Positions 19,811 to 27,513 of a DNA stretch of 64,000 bases are shown one piece after another. Below the pieces are notes generated by a model. The model was not told the origin of the DNA. It saw only the letters and a list, made by a program, of their open reading frames with translations, and did not search any database. Source of the DNA: Vibrio inusitatus (GTDB lineage: Bacteria; Pseudomonadota; Gammaproteobacteria; Enterobacterales; Vibrionaceae); the NCBI GenBank assembly GCA_024346935.1, contig AP024878.1, forward strand, positions 1,860,001 to 1,924,000. The letters run 5' to 3'. Within the stretch, counting starts at the first letter, position 1; the number at the start of each line of letters is the position of its first letter. The position numbers and the translations under genes were made by a program.

Positions 19811-20812
19811 ATGAAAAAGCCTACCGTTTATGATATTGCACGTCATGCAGGCGTTTCCGTAAGCACAGTTTCTCGCTTCAACAACCAAACGGGATATATC
19901 ACAAGAGAAAAAGTCCAAGCTATAGAACAAGCCATCTCAGCACTCGGCTTTAATGCAAAAACAACCAAGCACCACGGAAACAAGGCTCGTAGCATGAAGA
20001 TCGGAGTGATAGTGCCCACCTTCGATAATTCATACTTTGCGAGCATCTTAAACGGCATGAGTCATTGCGCTCAAGGCAGTGCCTACAGCTTGCGAATTGA
20101 GAGCTCACGCTTTAGCAAAATCCGAGAGCAGAAGATCATTAAACAAATGCTCGATTTAGATGTAGATGCTCTTGTACTGGTGGTCAGCTTGCTCAATGAA
20201 GATGAAATAAAGCGATTAGTCGGGCATCTTCCCATACTCATTGTCGCAGGCTCAGATAAAGGCTCTCTGCCGATACTCAAGATTGACAATGTGATTGCAG
20301 GAAAGATTGCTACAAATCATTTAATACAGCTAGGGCACACCAAAATTGTTCATGCATATGGCCGTTTGAACGAAGGACCAGATGCCAAGGACCGGCTTGA
20401 GGGATACAAACAGAGCTTGCTAGAAGCCGGATTACAAATTGATCCAAGACTCATTGTCGATGGAGGGTACTATACCGAGCCTTCCTGCAATGCAGTTATT
20501 CAGCTTATCAAAGATGATATTCCATTCAGTGCTGTATTTGCTGCCAATGATTTAAGTGCTTATGGTGTGATTCAAGCTCTAAAAGAACATAATATTAATG
20601 TTCCACAGCAAATATCTGTTATCGGTTTTGACGACCTCTATACCTCAGCAATATTCACACCAGCCTTAACTACGATACGTCAGCCATTATATGACATAGG
20701 TACGATAGCACTGGATCATATATGCGACATAATGAGCAACAATGCCGATACGCCGTTTATTCCACCCGTAGAGCTCATTATCAGAGGCAGCACATCCAAA
20801 GCGGTCAATTAA
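19811..20812 (+). CDS. LacI-family transcription regulator (GH16-adjacent, first)
   Basis: A 333-residue repressor-type protein. The helix-turn-helix is at residues 4-24 (TVYDIARHAGVSVSTVSRFN), the hinge near 45-60, and a periplasmic-binding-protein-like sensor domain runs from about 60, with VFAANDLSAYG and SVIGFDDLYTS as family landmarks. It converges on the GH16 gene and resembles the other LacI-type gene on the far side (22039-23064), for example in IGVIVPTFDNSYFASILNGM versus IGLMIPTFDSSFISSTLDGM. The two are probably paralogues controlling beta-glucan use. The ATG at 19811 is chosen because the HTH begins directly after it. The ligand is unknown. Confidence 0.85.
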   Translation: MKKPTVYDIARHAGVSVSTVSRFNNQTGYITREKVQAIEQAISALGFNAKTTKHHGNKARSMKIGVIVPTFDNSYFASILNGMSHCAQGSAYSLRIESSRFSKIREQKIIKQMLDLDVDALVLVVSLLNEDEIKRLVGHLPILIVAGSDKGSLPILKIDNVIAGKIATNHLIQLGHTKIVHAYGRLNEGPDAKDRLEGYKQSLLEAGLQIDPRLIVDGGYYTEPSCNAVIQLIKDDIPFSAVFAANDLSAYGVIQALKEHNINVPQQISVIGFDDLYTSAIFTPALTTIRQPLYDIGTIALDHICDIMSNNADTPFIPPVELIIRGSTSKAVN

Positions 20813-20815
20813 GTA

Positions 20816-20849
20816 CAAAAAAACCGCTTAGCCAACGGGGCAAAGCGGT
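20816..20849 (-). terminator. Terminator of the GH16 gene
   Basis: On the minus strand ACCGCTT, a GC-rich loop and AAGCGGT are followed by a run of seven T. It lies 36 bases beyond the GH16 stop codon and may also serve the convergent LacI-type gene. Confidence 0.8.
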
Positions 20850-20885
20850 GTTCAATAGACCTAAATAAACCGTTGTGATTCAGCG

Positions 20886-21713
20886 CTATTTAATGCCCTT
20901 GCTACCTGCCGTTAAACCAAGTATTAGCATGTCATCTTTGATAATTACATTCTCTGGTGCAAAGGTAACTAAGTTCGAATCAAAGCCCCAATCTCCCTTA
21001 CCCCAACGCTCACTGTCAAAGGCGGTAAAATCATCGCGCCAATCTAGCTCAAATTCACCGTTCTCGTAGCTATGATATTCAATCCAATCAACGTATTGAT
21101 AAAGCGGTAGGTCTTCTTTATTAAACTTACCAACCCACTCTGCTGCCTCTGAAATCCATAGGTTCATGCGGTAGCTTTGCGGAGACGAACGCATATCAAT
21201 GACCTGCTGAGAATCCTCAGCACGCTCTGTATAAACCTCCTTACCGTCGACCAACCAACTGATCATATCTGGTGTCCAAATAACGGTAAACTCATGAAAC
21301 TCATCCATATTTGCTAACTGATGAATATTTTCAGAGTGGACTCGATTTGCTGAGTCGCCGGTAATCAAGTTGGTTTGGAATTGATTAGGGTTCTTACCTA
21401 TCACTTCAATATCAATCTCACGCCAAGGTATGCCACCCTGCCAAGATTCATTGTCATAAGTAAAGAACGATGAAACCACTCCTGAGTTTGACACCATCTT
21501 CATTCGAACGACAAATTTGCCAAACTTCACTTTATCCTTGCTATAAACTTCAGCGCCATACAAAGGCACCTCAGAAGTATTTAGCTTACCCGACGCCCCC
21601 ATAGTATCTTGATTGATATTTTGATTTTCAGCAGTAGCACTGCTACCTAATGTACACCCCATAAGAACAGAGCTCATTAGTAAAGCACTACCCAGTTTAG
21701 CCACTCGATTCAT
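20886..21713 (-). CDS. GH16 beta-1,3-1,4-glucanase lipoprotein with permuted order
   Basis: A 275-residue lipoprotein (lipobox VLMGC, Cys20) of the lichenase type that would cut mixed-linkage beta-glucan. The catalytic EIDIE motif is at residues 99-103 (Glu99 nucleophile, Glu103 acid/base). The segment that opens an ordinary Bacillus lichenase is found at the C-terminus instead, residues 220-269 (WRDDFTAFDSERWGKGDW to MLILGLT). The protein begins with the strand that normally follows it (GAEVYSKDKVKFGKF). This is the circular permutation known from the Fibrobacter succinogenes enzyme, and the wording of both ends matches that enzyme closely. The ATG at 21713 follows AAGGAAG. It is flanked by two LacI-type regulators. 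Confidence 0.88.
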   Translation of the reverse strand: MNRVAKLGSALLMSSVLMGCTLGSSATAENQNINQDTMGASGKLNTSEVPLYGAEVYSKDKVKFGKFVVRMKMVSNSGVVSSFFTYDNESWQGGIPWREIDIEVIGKNPNQFQTNLITGDSANRVHSENIHQLANMDEFHEFTVIWTPDMISWLVDGKEVYTERAEDSQQVIDMRSSPQSYRMNLWISEAAEWVGKFNKEDLPLYQYVDWIEYHSYENGEFELDWRDDFTAFDSERWGKGDWGFDSNLVTFAPENVIIKDDMLILGLTAGSKGIK

Positions 21714-22038
21714 AGTATCTTCCTTTAAAACCATCAAGATTATCTAGCCCACGCAACTCCGCCGTATGAAATAGACCACTATTTTCAATATGCTTCAGCT
21801 CTACTCACAATGCAGAGTTTTAACAGTAGGTATCCTAATTAACTGAAATCATTATATTTATCTGCAAGAATATTTGTGCAGAATGCTATTAATAGTGAGA
21901 GGTATGACAATTAACGATTTTCAAGAAATAAATACTTATAAAACAATGCTTTACCTGATAATTGCTGGAATTTGTTTCATGGGGTGATGTGAGTTTGTGG
22001 TTAGGGTCGATATACAGTAATTTAACGCCGGAGACTGG
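21714..22038. other. Upstream region of the GH16 gene
   Basis: Non-coding 325 bases expected to hold the GH16 promoter. An imperfect 22-bp palindrome with arms TCTGCA and TGCAGA (21861-21882) lies 148 bases before the start codon and could be an operator for the neighbouring LacI-type regulators. This is weak evidence. Confidence 0.35.
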
Positions 22039-23064
22039 CTAACAAGGAGAGGATTGCTCACCTATAAAGACTACCTTATCGGTACTTCCTCTAACAATAA
22101 GCTCGAGTTCTAAAGAAGGTAAGCTCACGGTTTTTCCTGCAATCATGACCACCATCTGCTGTATGGCGATACTTCCCATTTTCTGTAAGGGTTGCTTTAT
22201 CGTGGTCAATTTGGGTAAGAATACGGACGCGGCAGGCGAATCATCAAAGCCAACAACTGACACCTGATCGGGTACCTTGATACCATTTTGCAGTAAGGTT
22301 TTAATTGCCCCAAGAGCACTAAGATCGTTGGCTGCAAAAACCGCCGTAAATTCGATACCTTGCTCAATCAATGATTGCATTGCTCGCGACGCGCAGGTAG
22401 CTCGATAACCACCGTCTAAACTGAGTTTCTCGTTATAATTTATTCCTGCTCTTTCAAGACTTTCGCGATAGCCTTGACTGCGCTGCAATGAGTCTTTATT
22501 ACCTAATTCACTGCTATAAAGGTGCACAATATTTCTATGACCAAGCCCTATAAGGTGCTCGGTAGCCAAGCGTCCACCAGCAATATTATCAATGCTTATA
22601 TGTGAGTAAATACCTTCGCTCACACCAGCAACAACCAATACTGGTAACTCACCGACAATGGCTTTTATTTCTGCTTCCGACAGGCTATTAACAAGAACAA
22701 TAAGCCCTTCTATCCCTTGCTTTACCATTCGCTGAATCACATTTATTTCGCTGGTTTTATCCCAATGGCTCGTTTCGATAACAAGACGATACACACTATT
22801 TTGAATCTCTGGATCCATTCCATCTAAAGTACTGCTAATGAAGGAGCTATCAAATGTTGGGATCATTAAACCAATCAGTTTCTCTTTCGTCCTGATACCT
22901 TGCGGCTTAGCGTTCAAAGGAATGAACCCTAGATCTGATATTGCCTGTTCAATGGCAATAATTTTCTTCTTGGCAACCGGTGCTGTTCGATTGAGATAGC
23001 GTGACACTGTGCTCATAGAAACATTAGCGACATCTGAAACATCTTTTGCGGTAGGTGTTTTCAT
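22039..23064 (-). CDS. LacI-family transcription regulator (GH16-adjacent, second)
   Basis: A 341-residue regulator with an N-terminal HTH (TAKDVSDVANVSMSTVSRYL, residues 5-24) and a sugar-sensing domain with GLGHRNIVHLY, VFAANDLSALG and VSVVGFDDSPA. It lies upstream of the GH16 gene in the same direction. Its sequence parallels the LacI-type gene on the other side of the GH16 gene, which suggests an old duplication around the enzyme. A TATAAT hexamer lies about 35 bases upstream of the start; the ribosome site is weak. Likely ligands are glucan oligosaccharides, by context only. Confidence 0.85.
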   Translation of the reverse strand: MKTPTAKDVSDVANVSMSTVSRYLNRTAPVAKKKIIAIEQAISDLGFIPLNAKPQGIRTKEKLIGLMIPTFDSSFISSTLDGMDPEIQNSVYRLVIETSHWDKTSEINVIQRMVKQGIEGLIVLVNSLSEAEIKAIVGELPVLVVAGVSEGIYSHISIDNIAGGRLATEHLIGLGHRNIVHLYSSELGNKDSLQRSQGYRESLERAGINYNEKLSLDGGYRATCASRAMQSLIEQGIEFTAVFAANDLSALGAIKTLLQNGIKVPDQVSVVGFDDSPAASVFLPKLTTIKQPLQKMGSIAIQQMVVMIAGKTVSLPSLELELIVRGSTDKVVFIGEQSSPC

Positions 23065-23158
23065 TCAAGACTTTGTGCTGCAGCAGGGAGAAAAAATTAT
23101 ACCCATTATTCTGATTGGTACAGTTAACTAGATCTAAAACTACGGCTAATACAACAAG

Positions 23159-23186
23159 AAAAAAGCCACTTATCAATAAAGTGGCG
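23159..23186 (-). terminator. Terminator of the following small membrane protein gene
   Basis: On the minus strand GCCACTT, a 7-base loop and AAGTGGC are followed by a run of seven T. It lies 15 bases beyond the stop codon at 23201. Confidence 0.85.
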
Positions 23187-23200
23187 GTTCATTTCTTTTA

Positions 23201-23680
23201 CTAAGCTACGGCTTTTGCCACTGATTGTTTCTCAGTATCATCTAATGAAAAGTAGATCTTCGATACGACCATTTCAGCAATCAAGATAGCGAATACCACA
23301 CCAAAGAAAGCGACCACACCATTCCATGGGCCAGTGAACTGTACTTTCTCGCCAAACAACAGGTTAATTGCTTCCAACATAATGAACTTCGATCCAACTA
23401 AAATGATATACGTCGAAATTGCTCGGTATACCTTTGGAGCTTTACCCGATTTAGATTTAAAGTGATTAGCAATCTTATGTTCCAGTCCAATTGAAAGTTT
23501 TAGTAGCAATTGAAGCAGTAATGCAGCAGTCAGTGAAATAGTAAAAGACTCAATACTGACAAACCCCCAGTACTCATCAAATAGGTTTAACACCACTAGA
23601 TCGACTAATACCGCGAGTGTGTATCCAACAAATAAACGTTGCTGTGTGTTGAAACCATAATTTTTCTCTACATTAGACAT
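23201..23680 (-). CDS. Hypothetical four-helix membrane protein
   Basis: A 159-residue inner-membrane protein with hydrophobic spans near 20-40, 48-70, 90-112 and 122-145. Its N-terminus (MSNVEKNYGFNTQQRLFVGY) and the loop EHKIANHFKSKSGKAPKVYR are polar, and it ends with an acidic tail. The ATG at 23680 is chosen over an upstream start five codons earlier; GAGAG precedes it. I do not recognise a named family. It has its own terminator and diverges from the manganese-riboswitch/alx unit. No functional motif is visible. Confidence 0.65.
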   Translation of the reverse strand: MSNVEKNYGFNTQQRLFVGYTLAVLVDLVVLNLFDEYWGFVSIESFTISLTAALLLQLLLKLSIGLEHKIANHFKSKSGKAPKVYRAISTYIILVGSKFIMLEAINLLFGEKVQFTGPWNGVVAFFGVVFAILIAEMVVSKIYFSLDDTEKQSVAKAVA

Positions 23681-23887
23681 ACATGACTCTCTCAATTTGG
23701 CTAAGTGCCCTCGACTTAATGGACATCTTAGCGGTTAAGACCCTCAAGAAATTGCCATTTAGTGACACGTAATCAAACCTTATTACCCCCAAATAAAACA
23801 TCATTCTTGAGATTGCTATGACTACAATGCTAATGTTGAGAAGCATCACGCTATAGATTTTTATATCACTTCAATTAATACTTTTTG

Positions 23888-23916
23888 TTGGCTATCGACC
23901 AAAACAAGCCTATGAT
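23888..23916 (+). promoter_or_regulatory. Probable sigma-70 promoter of the alx leader
   Basis: TTGGCT and TATGAT are separated by exactly 17 bases, placing transcription start close to 23923, just at the 5' edge of the predicted riboswitch. Confidence 0.5.
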
Positions 23917-23922
23917 GACCCT

Positions 23923-24110
23923 GTTTTGGGGAGTAGTTAGCGCAAGTTTACTTATCGTCATCCCGTTAAGCGCATGTTTAACCGGTAAGTAAAGGTGATT
24001 GGTTGTTATCCGATCACTCCAACGAGACCAACGCATTCATTGATCAGCAGCATACCCGTATGCCTGTTGGTTTTTATGTTTTGCGGAAGGTCACCTAAAC
24101 ACTGTCCTTC
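23923..24110 (+). promoter_or_regulatory. yybP-ykoY (Mn2+) riboswitch upstream of alx
   Basis: The leader carries the family's conserved 5' element GGGGAGTAG (23928-23936). A long stem follows (TTTACTTA with TAAGTAAA), then a second stem-loop (GTGAT...ATCAC) and the 3' conserved strand around GAGACCAACGC (24024-24034). An alternative hairpin can form between ACCAAC and GTTGGT followed by TTTTTATG, as expected for a switching terminator or sequestering helix. In E. coli the alx and mntP leaders are of this class and respond to manganese and pH. The AGGAGG site of alx lies just beyond. Confidence 0.78.
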
Positions 24111-24125
24111 TGCTCAGGAGGAAGT

Positions 24126-25124
24126 ATGTCCCCTATTCAAAATTCCACCCAATTAAGTTCATCTGTACTAATGCATGAGTCGCTAGTCATGTATAGCGTC
24201 TTTGGTCTATTGACCCTTGTGTTGGTTGCGCTAGATATTTATCAAACGCGCGGTGGCGCGGTATCAATTAAGAAAGCGCTTGGTTGGAGTGTGTTTTGGT
24301 TTGTGTTGGCCTTTGTGTTTGCAGTCTCTATCTACTATTTCTGGGATTTCTATGCACCACATAGTATCTACTCTTCAGAGAAAGCAACGATTGCCTTTTT
24401 AACTGGCTATCTGTTAGAAAAGTCATTAAGCGTTGATAACCTATTTGTATTCGCAATCATCTTTACCCAATACAAGGTGCCGGAACATCTGCGCCCTAGA
24501 GCTCTGTTATGGGGGGTTATTGGTGCACTAATATTGCGCGCGGTTATGATTGTTATCGGCGCTAAATTGCTAGCAGAGTATCACTGGGTTTTGTACCTAT
24601 TTGCGGCATTCCTCATTTGGACAGGCATTCAACTAGCGCGCGACAAGGGAGAAGAGGAAGAAGTAAACCCTTATCCGGAGCAATTCATTCGTAAGTTCCT
24701 ACCTGTATCGGATGACTATCAAGGCAACCGCTTGATATTCAAACAAGTAGGAAAATGGATTGCGACCCCAATGTTAATTGTCGTTGGGGTCATCGCGGTA
24801 ATGGATGTCATGTTTGCTTTGGACTCGATCCCTGCAATCTTTGCTGTAACCCAACAACCATTCTTAGTACTGGCTGCAAACGTGTTTGCGCTTCTTGGAT
24901 TGCGCTCCCTGTACTTTGTATTACAAGCAATGTTAGATAAGTTTATTTATCTCAAGCCCGCGCTTTCGATCATCATGATCTTTATTGGCATAAAGATGGT
25001 GTTAGTGGGAACCGATTACGCAATTGCGACAACTTGGTCTTTAGGATTTTTAGTGACCATCATGAGCTGTGCGGTTCTGGCATCTATGTATAAAAACCGC
25101 ATGAGCGAATTATCAAATTCATAG
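24126..25124 (+). CDS. alx: TerC/Alx family transporter, probable Mn2+ exporter
   Basis: A 332-residue integral membrane protein with about nine helices. It has the TerC landmarks: EKSLSVDNLFVFAIIF with acidic residues inside a helix, LLWGVIGALILRA, AVMDVMFALDSIPAIFAVT, and LGLRSLYFVLQAML. The length matches E. coli Alx (about 320). Start ATG follows an ideal AGGAGG site. The preceding yybP-ykoY leader strongly supports a role in manganese export or metal-linked pH response. A perfect terminator follows, so it is transcribed alone. Confidence 0.9.
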   Translation: MSPIQNSTQLSSSVLMHESLVMYSVFGLLTLVLVALDIYQTRGGAVSIKKALGWSVFWFVLAFVFAVSIYYFWDFYAPHSIYSSEKATIAFLTGYLLEKSLSVDNLFVFAIIFTQYKVPEHLRPRALLWGVIGALILRAVMIVIGAKLLAEYHWVLYLFAAFLIWTGIQLARDKGEEEEVNPYPEQFIRKFLPVSDDYQGNRLIFKQVGKWIATPMLIVVGVIAVMDVMFALDSIPAIFAVTQQPFLVLAANVFALLGLRSLYFVLQAMLDKFIYLKPALSIIMIFIGIKMVLVGTDYAIATTWSLGFLVTIMSCAVLASMYKNRMSELSNS

Positions 25125-25151
25125 CCAGCAAAACGAACACTCACTCATGTC

Positions 25152-25186
25152 AAACAAAAGGCTAGCCGCTCGCTAGCCTTTTGTTT
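25152..25186. terminator. Bidirectional terminator between alx and MFS genes
   Basis: AAACAAAAGGCTAGC is mirrored perfectly over 15 bp around a 5-base loop. The A and T ends give a U-rich tail on both strands, serving the convergent genes. Confidence 0.9.
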
Positions 25187-25188
25187 AA

Positions 25189-26409
25189 TTAATCTTGCAT
25201 AGATAATATGAACGGAACACCGATAAAACAGACTAATAATACGCTCGTTATCGGTAATATGCCTGAATCTGGATATACCGCTATGTCTGATGAAAGAGAC
25301 AGCAAAGCACCGCCAGCGGTCATAATTGCCCCGCCCAAGCCCGAAGCTGAACCAATTAGTGCCGGAGTAACATTCAACATACGTACAGTCGCATTAGGAA
25401 TAATCAGACCATTCCCCAACCCAACGAAAAGCATTAGACCAAAGAAAACACTAGGCATGTCTGCGCCACAATTGACTACAAAGATGATGCTCGCTAGACC
25501 AAGAACAGCAATTACACTCCCCACCTTAATCAACGTTTTTGAACAATAGGTATGACTTAAACGACTTGTTAGATAATTTCCTAACAGATAACCTGCAGGC
25601 GTCAGAGCGAAATACAAACCAAAAGTAGATGGTGATAAACCGTAGTGCTGAGTCGCAATTAATGGCCCAGCAGATAGGAAGATCAGAAACGCACCATTGG
25701 ATAACATGGAAATCAGTGTGTTGCTAATAAAGTGCTTATCCTTAATAAGAACTCTAAAACCTTGATTTCGAGTCTTGGGGAAAGGGTTTATTTGTTGTGC
25801 GGTTTCTCCCATGTCGAAATACGCCAATACACCAACAATCATCGCAAATGCCAACAGCAAAAGAAAAACGGCATGCCAATCAAATAATTCGCTTAGAAAA
25901 CCCCCTAGGGTTGGAGAAATCATGGGGACGAGAGACATTCCCATCATGATATAGCTCAGTCTGCGAGTTGCTTGTGGACCAGAGTCAACATCTCGCACTA
26001 CCGTACGCGCAACAATAGACACCGTAACAATCACGGCTTGAAGCATTCTAAATAGCATGAATAGCCAGATATTTTCGGATAATAGGCAGCCGACTGTTGC
26101 TAATGAAAACGCAACGATAGCACCTAGCACAACAGGTCGACGTCCATATCTATCTGATAAAGGACCAGCCAAAAGCTGAACTACAGCTGTCAAAGCAATG
26201 TAACCCGAAATAGAGACCTGAATTATTGGGTATTCGACGCCATAGTACTCCGCCATATGTGGCAGTGATGGCAAAAAGATACTTATTGCCATTGCAGCTA
26301 ACCCTGTCAACAACACTAGGGTCAGTGTTGACGGGGCTGAGCGCCTCTGTGTCATTGATAGTTCAGCCATTAAGCGATCTACATACATGTTTGAAGGTAG
26401 TGGGATCAT
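25189..26409 (-). CDS. MFS drug-resistance transporter, Bcr/CflA type
   Basis: A 406-residue, 12-helix major facilitator transporter. The N-terminal helices contain ISIFLPSLPHMAEYYGV and the loop signature GPLSDRYGRRPV between helices 2 and 3. RMLQAVIVTVSIVARTVVRDV is typical of the 12-helix drug exporter subfamily. Start ATG at 26409 is supported by AAGG seven bases upstream, though starts near MAELS or MTQRR would also keep all helices. It ends three bases after the shared terminator. The substrate is unknown; drug or metabolite efflux is expected. Confidence 0.85.
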   Translation of the reverse strand: MIPLPSNMYVDRLMAELSMTQRRSAPSTLTLVLLTGLAAMAISIFLPSLPHMAEYYGVEYPIIQVSISGYIALTAVVQLLAGPLSDRYGRRPVVLGAIVAFSLATVGCLLSENIWLFMLFRMLQAVIVTVSIVARTVVRDVDSGPQATRRLSYIMMGMSLVPMISPTLGGFLSELFDWHAVFLLLLAFAMIVGVLAYFDMGETAQQINPFPKTRNQGFRVLIKDKHFISNTLISMLSNGAFLIFLSAGPLIATQHYGLSPSTFGLYFALTPAGYLLGNYLTSRLSHTYCSKTLIKVGSVIAVLGLASIIFVVNCGADMPSVFFGLMLFVGLGNGLIIPNATVRMLNVTPALIGSASGLGGAIMTAGGALLSLSSDIAVYPDSGILPITSVLLVCFIGVPFILSMQD

Positions 26410-26737
26410 AACTGAGCCTTCAAATCTTGATTAATCACTTATGTATGATCGAATCCATCAAATGCACTAGTGTTCGCTTATTTACGAGGGTCATATCTAA
26501 AGAAAATCATATCGTAATCTCCATACTAATATTTTTAGCTTCTCTAGATGTCTCGCTGAATGTGGTTCGTTACGATCTTTAACCCCATGGATTAATAGAT
26601 ACAACAAAGAAATTATTTGCATATAACGCACTTTCATACTGATTTGATCTAGTACCAATTATCAGACCAACATGCTTGTGATACTAAGCGTCTGTCTTCA
26701 TTATCAGTAGCAAATTTGATTAATCATACAAATAGAA
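26410..26737. other. Intergenic region, MFS gene to lipoprotein gene
   Basis: Non-coding, AT-rich, between divergent genes. No clear operator or repeat is seen. Confidence 0.4.
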
Positions 26738-27322
26738 ATGAAATTTTGGATAACACCGATTGTTGCTTTATCGCTTACGGCTTGCAACTTACTTGATGAC
26801 GATGACGATGATTCCTTGGAGTTTGTATGTGCTATGGAATCTTTTCAGCAGTGGGAGCACATTAATATCGCTAAAATCTTCAGAGGAACCCTAAAGCAAG
26901 GTTGGTTTCAAATCTCTGATGACTACTGCGATTCTGGAACTGGTCAGCTGTATATAAACTTGAATAATGATGGTATTGCGTTTCGTAGTACCTTCAAAGA
27001 TGGCAATGAGAAACATGCTTACTACTCGAAGGCCATCGAGCATCAACACAACGAAGATGATTGGTTCTACGTAGAATATACGGGGCAAAAAACAGGTAAT
27101 CGCACATTAATTTTGCAAAAAATGGAAAATGAAAACCTATATAACGTCTCGTATAAAGATCAGCCTGAAGAGGAAGATATAGAAAGTACTGAATTTGATA
27201 GCGCCAAAAATTACGATAAAAGTACAGTAATGAATAAATATCCTCACTTAACTACTGATGCCCGAGCAAAAACAGGAAAAGAGCTTTACAAGCTAAAAAT
27301 GCTTTTTGTTAATCAATCCTAA
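26738..27322 (+). CDS. Lipoprotein with poly-aspartate N-terminus
   Basis: A 194-residue protein with a short signal peptide and lipobox LTAC (Cys16), followed by NLLDDDDDDS. This acidic linker just after the lipid anchor is common on exported marine lipoproteins. The mature domain contains two further cysteines (VCAME and DDYCDSG) and mixed beta-strand patterns. No family was recognised and no enzyme motif is apparent. The ribosome site is poor. It stands alone, with the convergent M23 gene downstream. Confidence 0.6.
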   Translation: MKFWITPIVALSLTACNLLDDDDDDSLEFVCAMESFQQWEHINIAKIFRGTLKQGWFQISDDYCDSGTGQLYINLNNDGIAFRSTFKDGNEKHAYYSKAIEHQHNEDDWFYVEYTGQKTGNRTLILQKMENENLYNVSYKDQPEEEDIESTEFDSAKNYDKSTVMNKYPHLTTDARAKTGKELYKLKMLFVNQS

Positions 27323-27453
27323 ATCTTCAATACTCGAAACTGTACTTTGTTACTTAAACAATCGTTTTACTTACTTTCTTAACGATTGCTTTTTATATGT
27401 TGTGAGACAGAGATTTAGATCAAGGGAAATCAAACTTTGATAGAACAGATCAT

Positions 27454-27486
27454 AAAAAATAAGGGTTAACTAAAAAGCTAACCCTT
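27454..27486 (-). terminator. Terminator of the M23 peptidase gene
   Basis: On the minus strand AAGGGTTA and TAACCCTT pair and are followed by six T. It lies 28 bases beyond the M23 stop codon. Confidence 0.8.
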
Positions 27487-27513
27487 ACTCTACAACTTGA
27501 ATATTCTAGTGAA

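Noticed and set aside
19493..19814. Two overlapping open frames upstream of the LacI-type gene
   Set aside because: No ribosome site, low-complexity composition and no family resemblance; they overlap in different frames.
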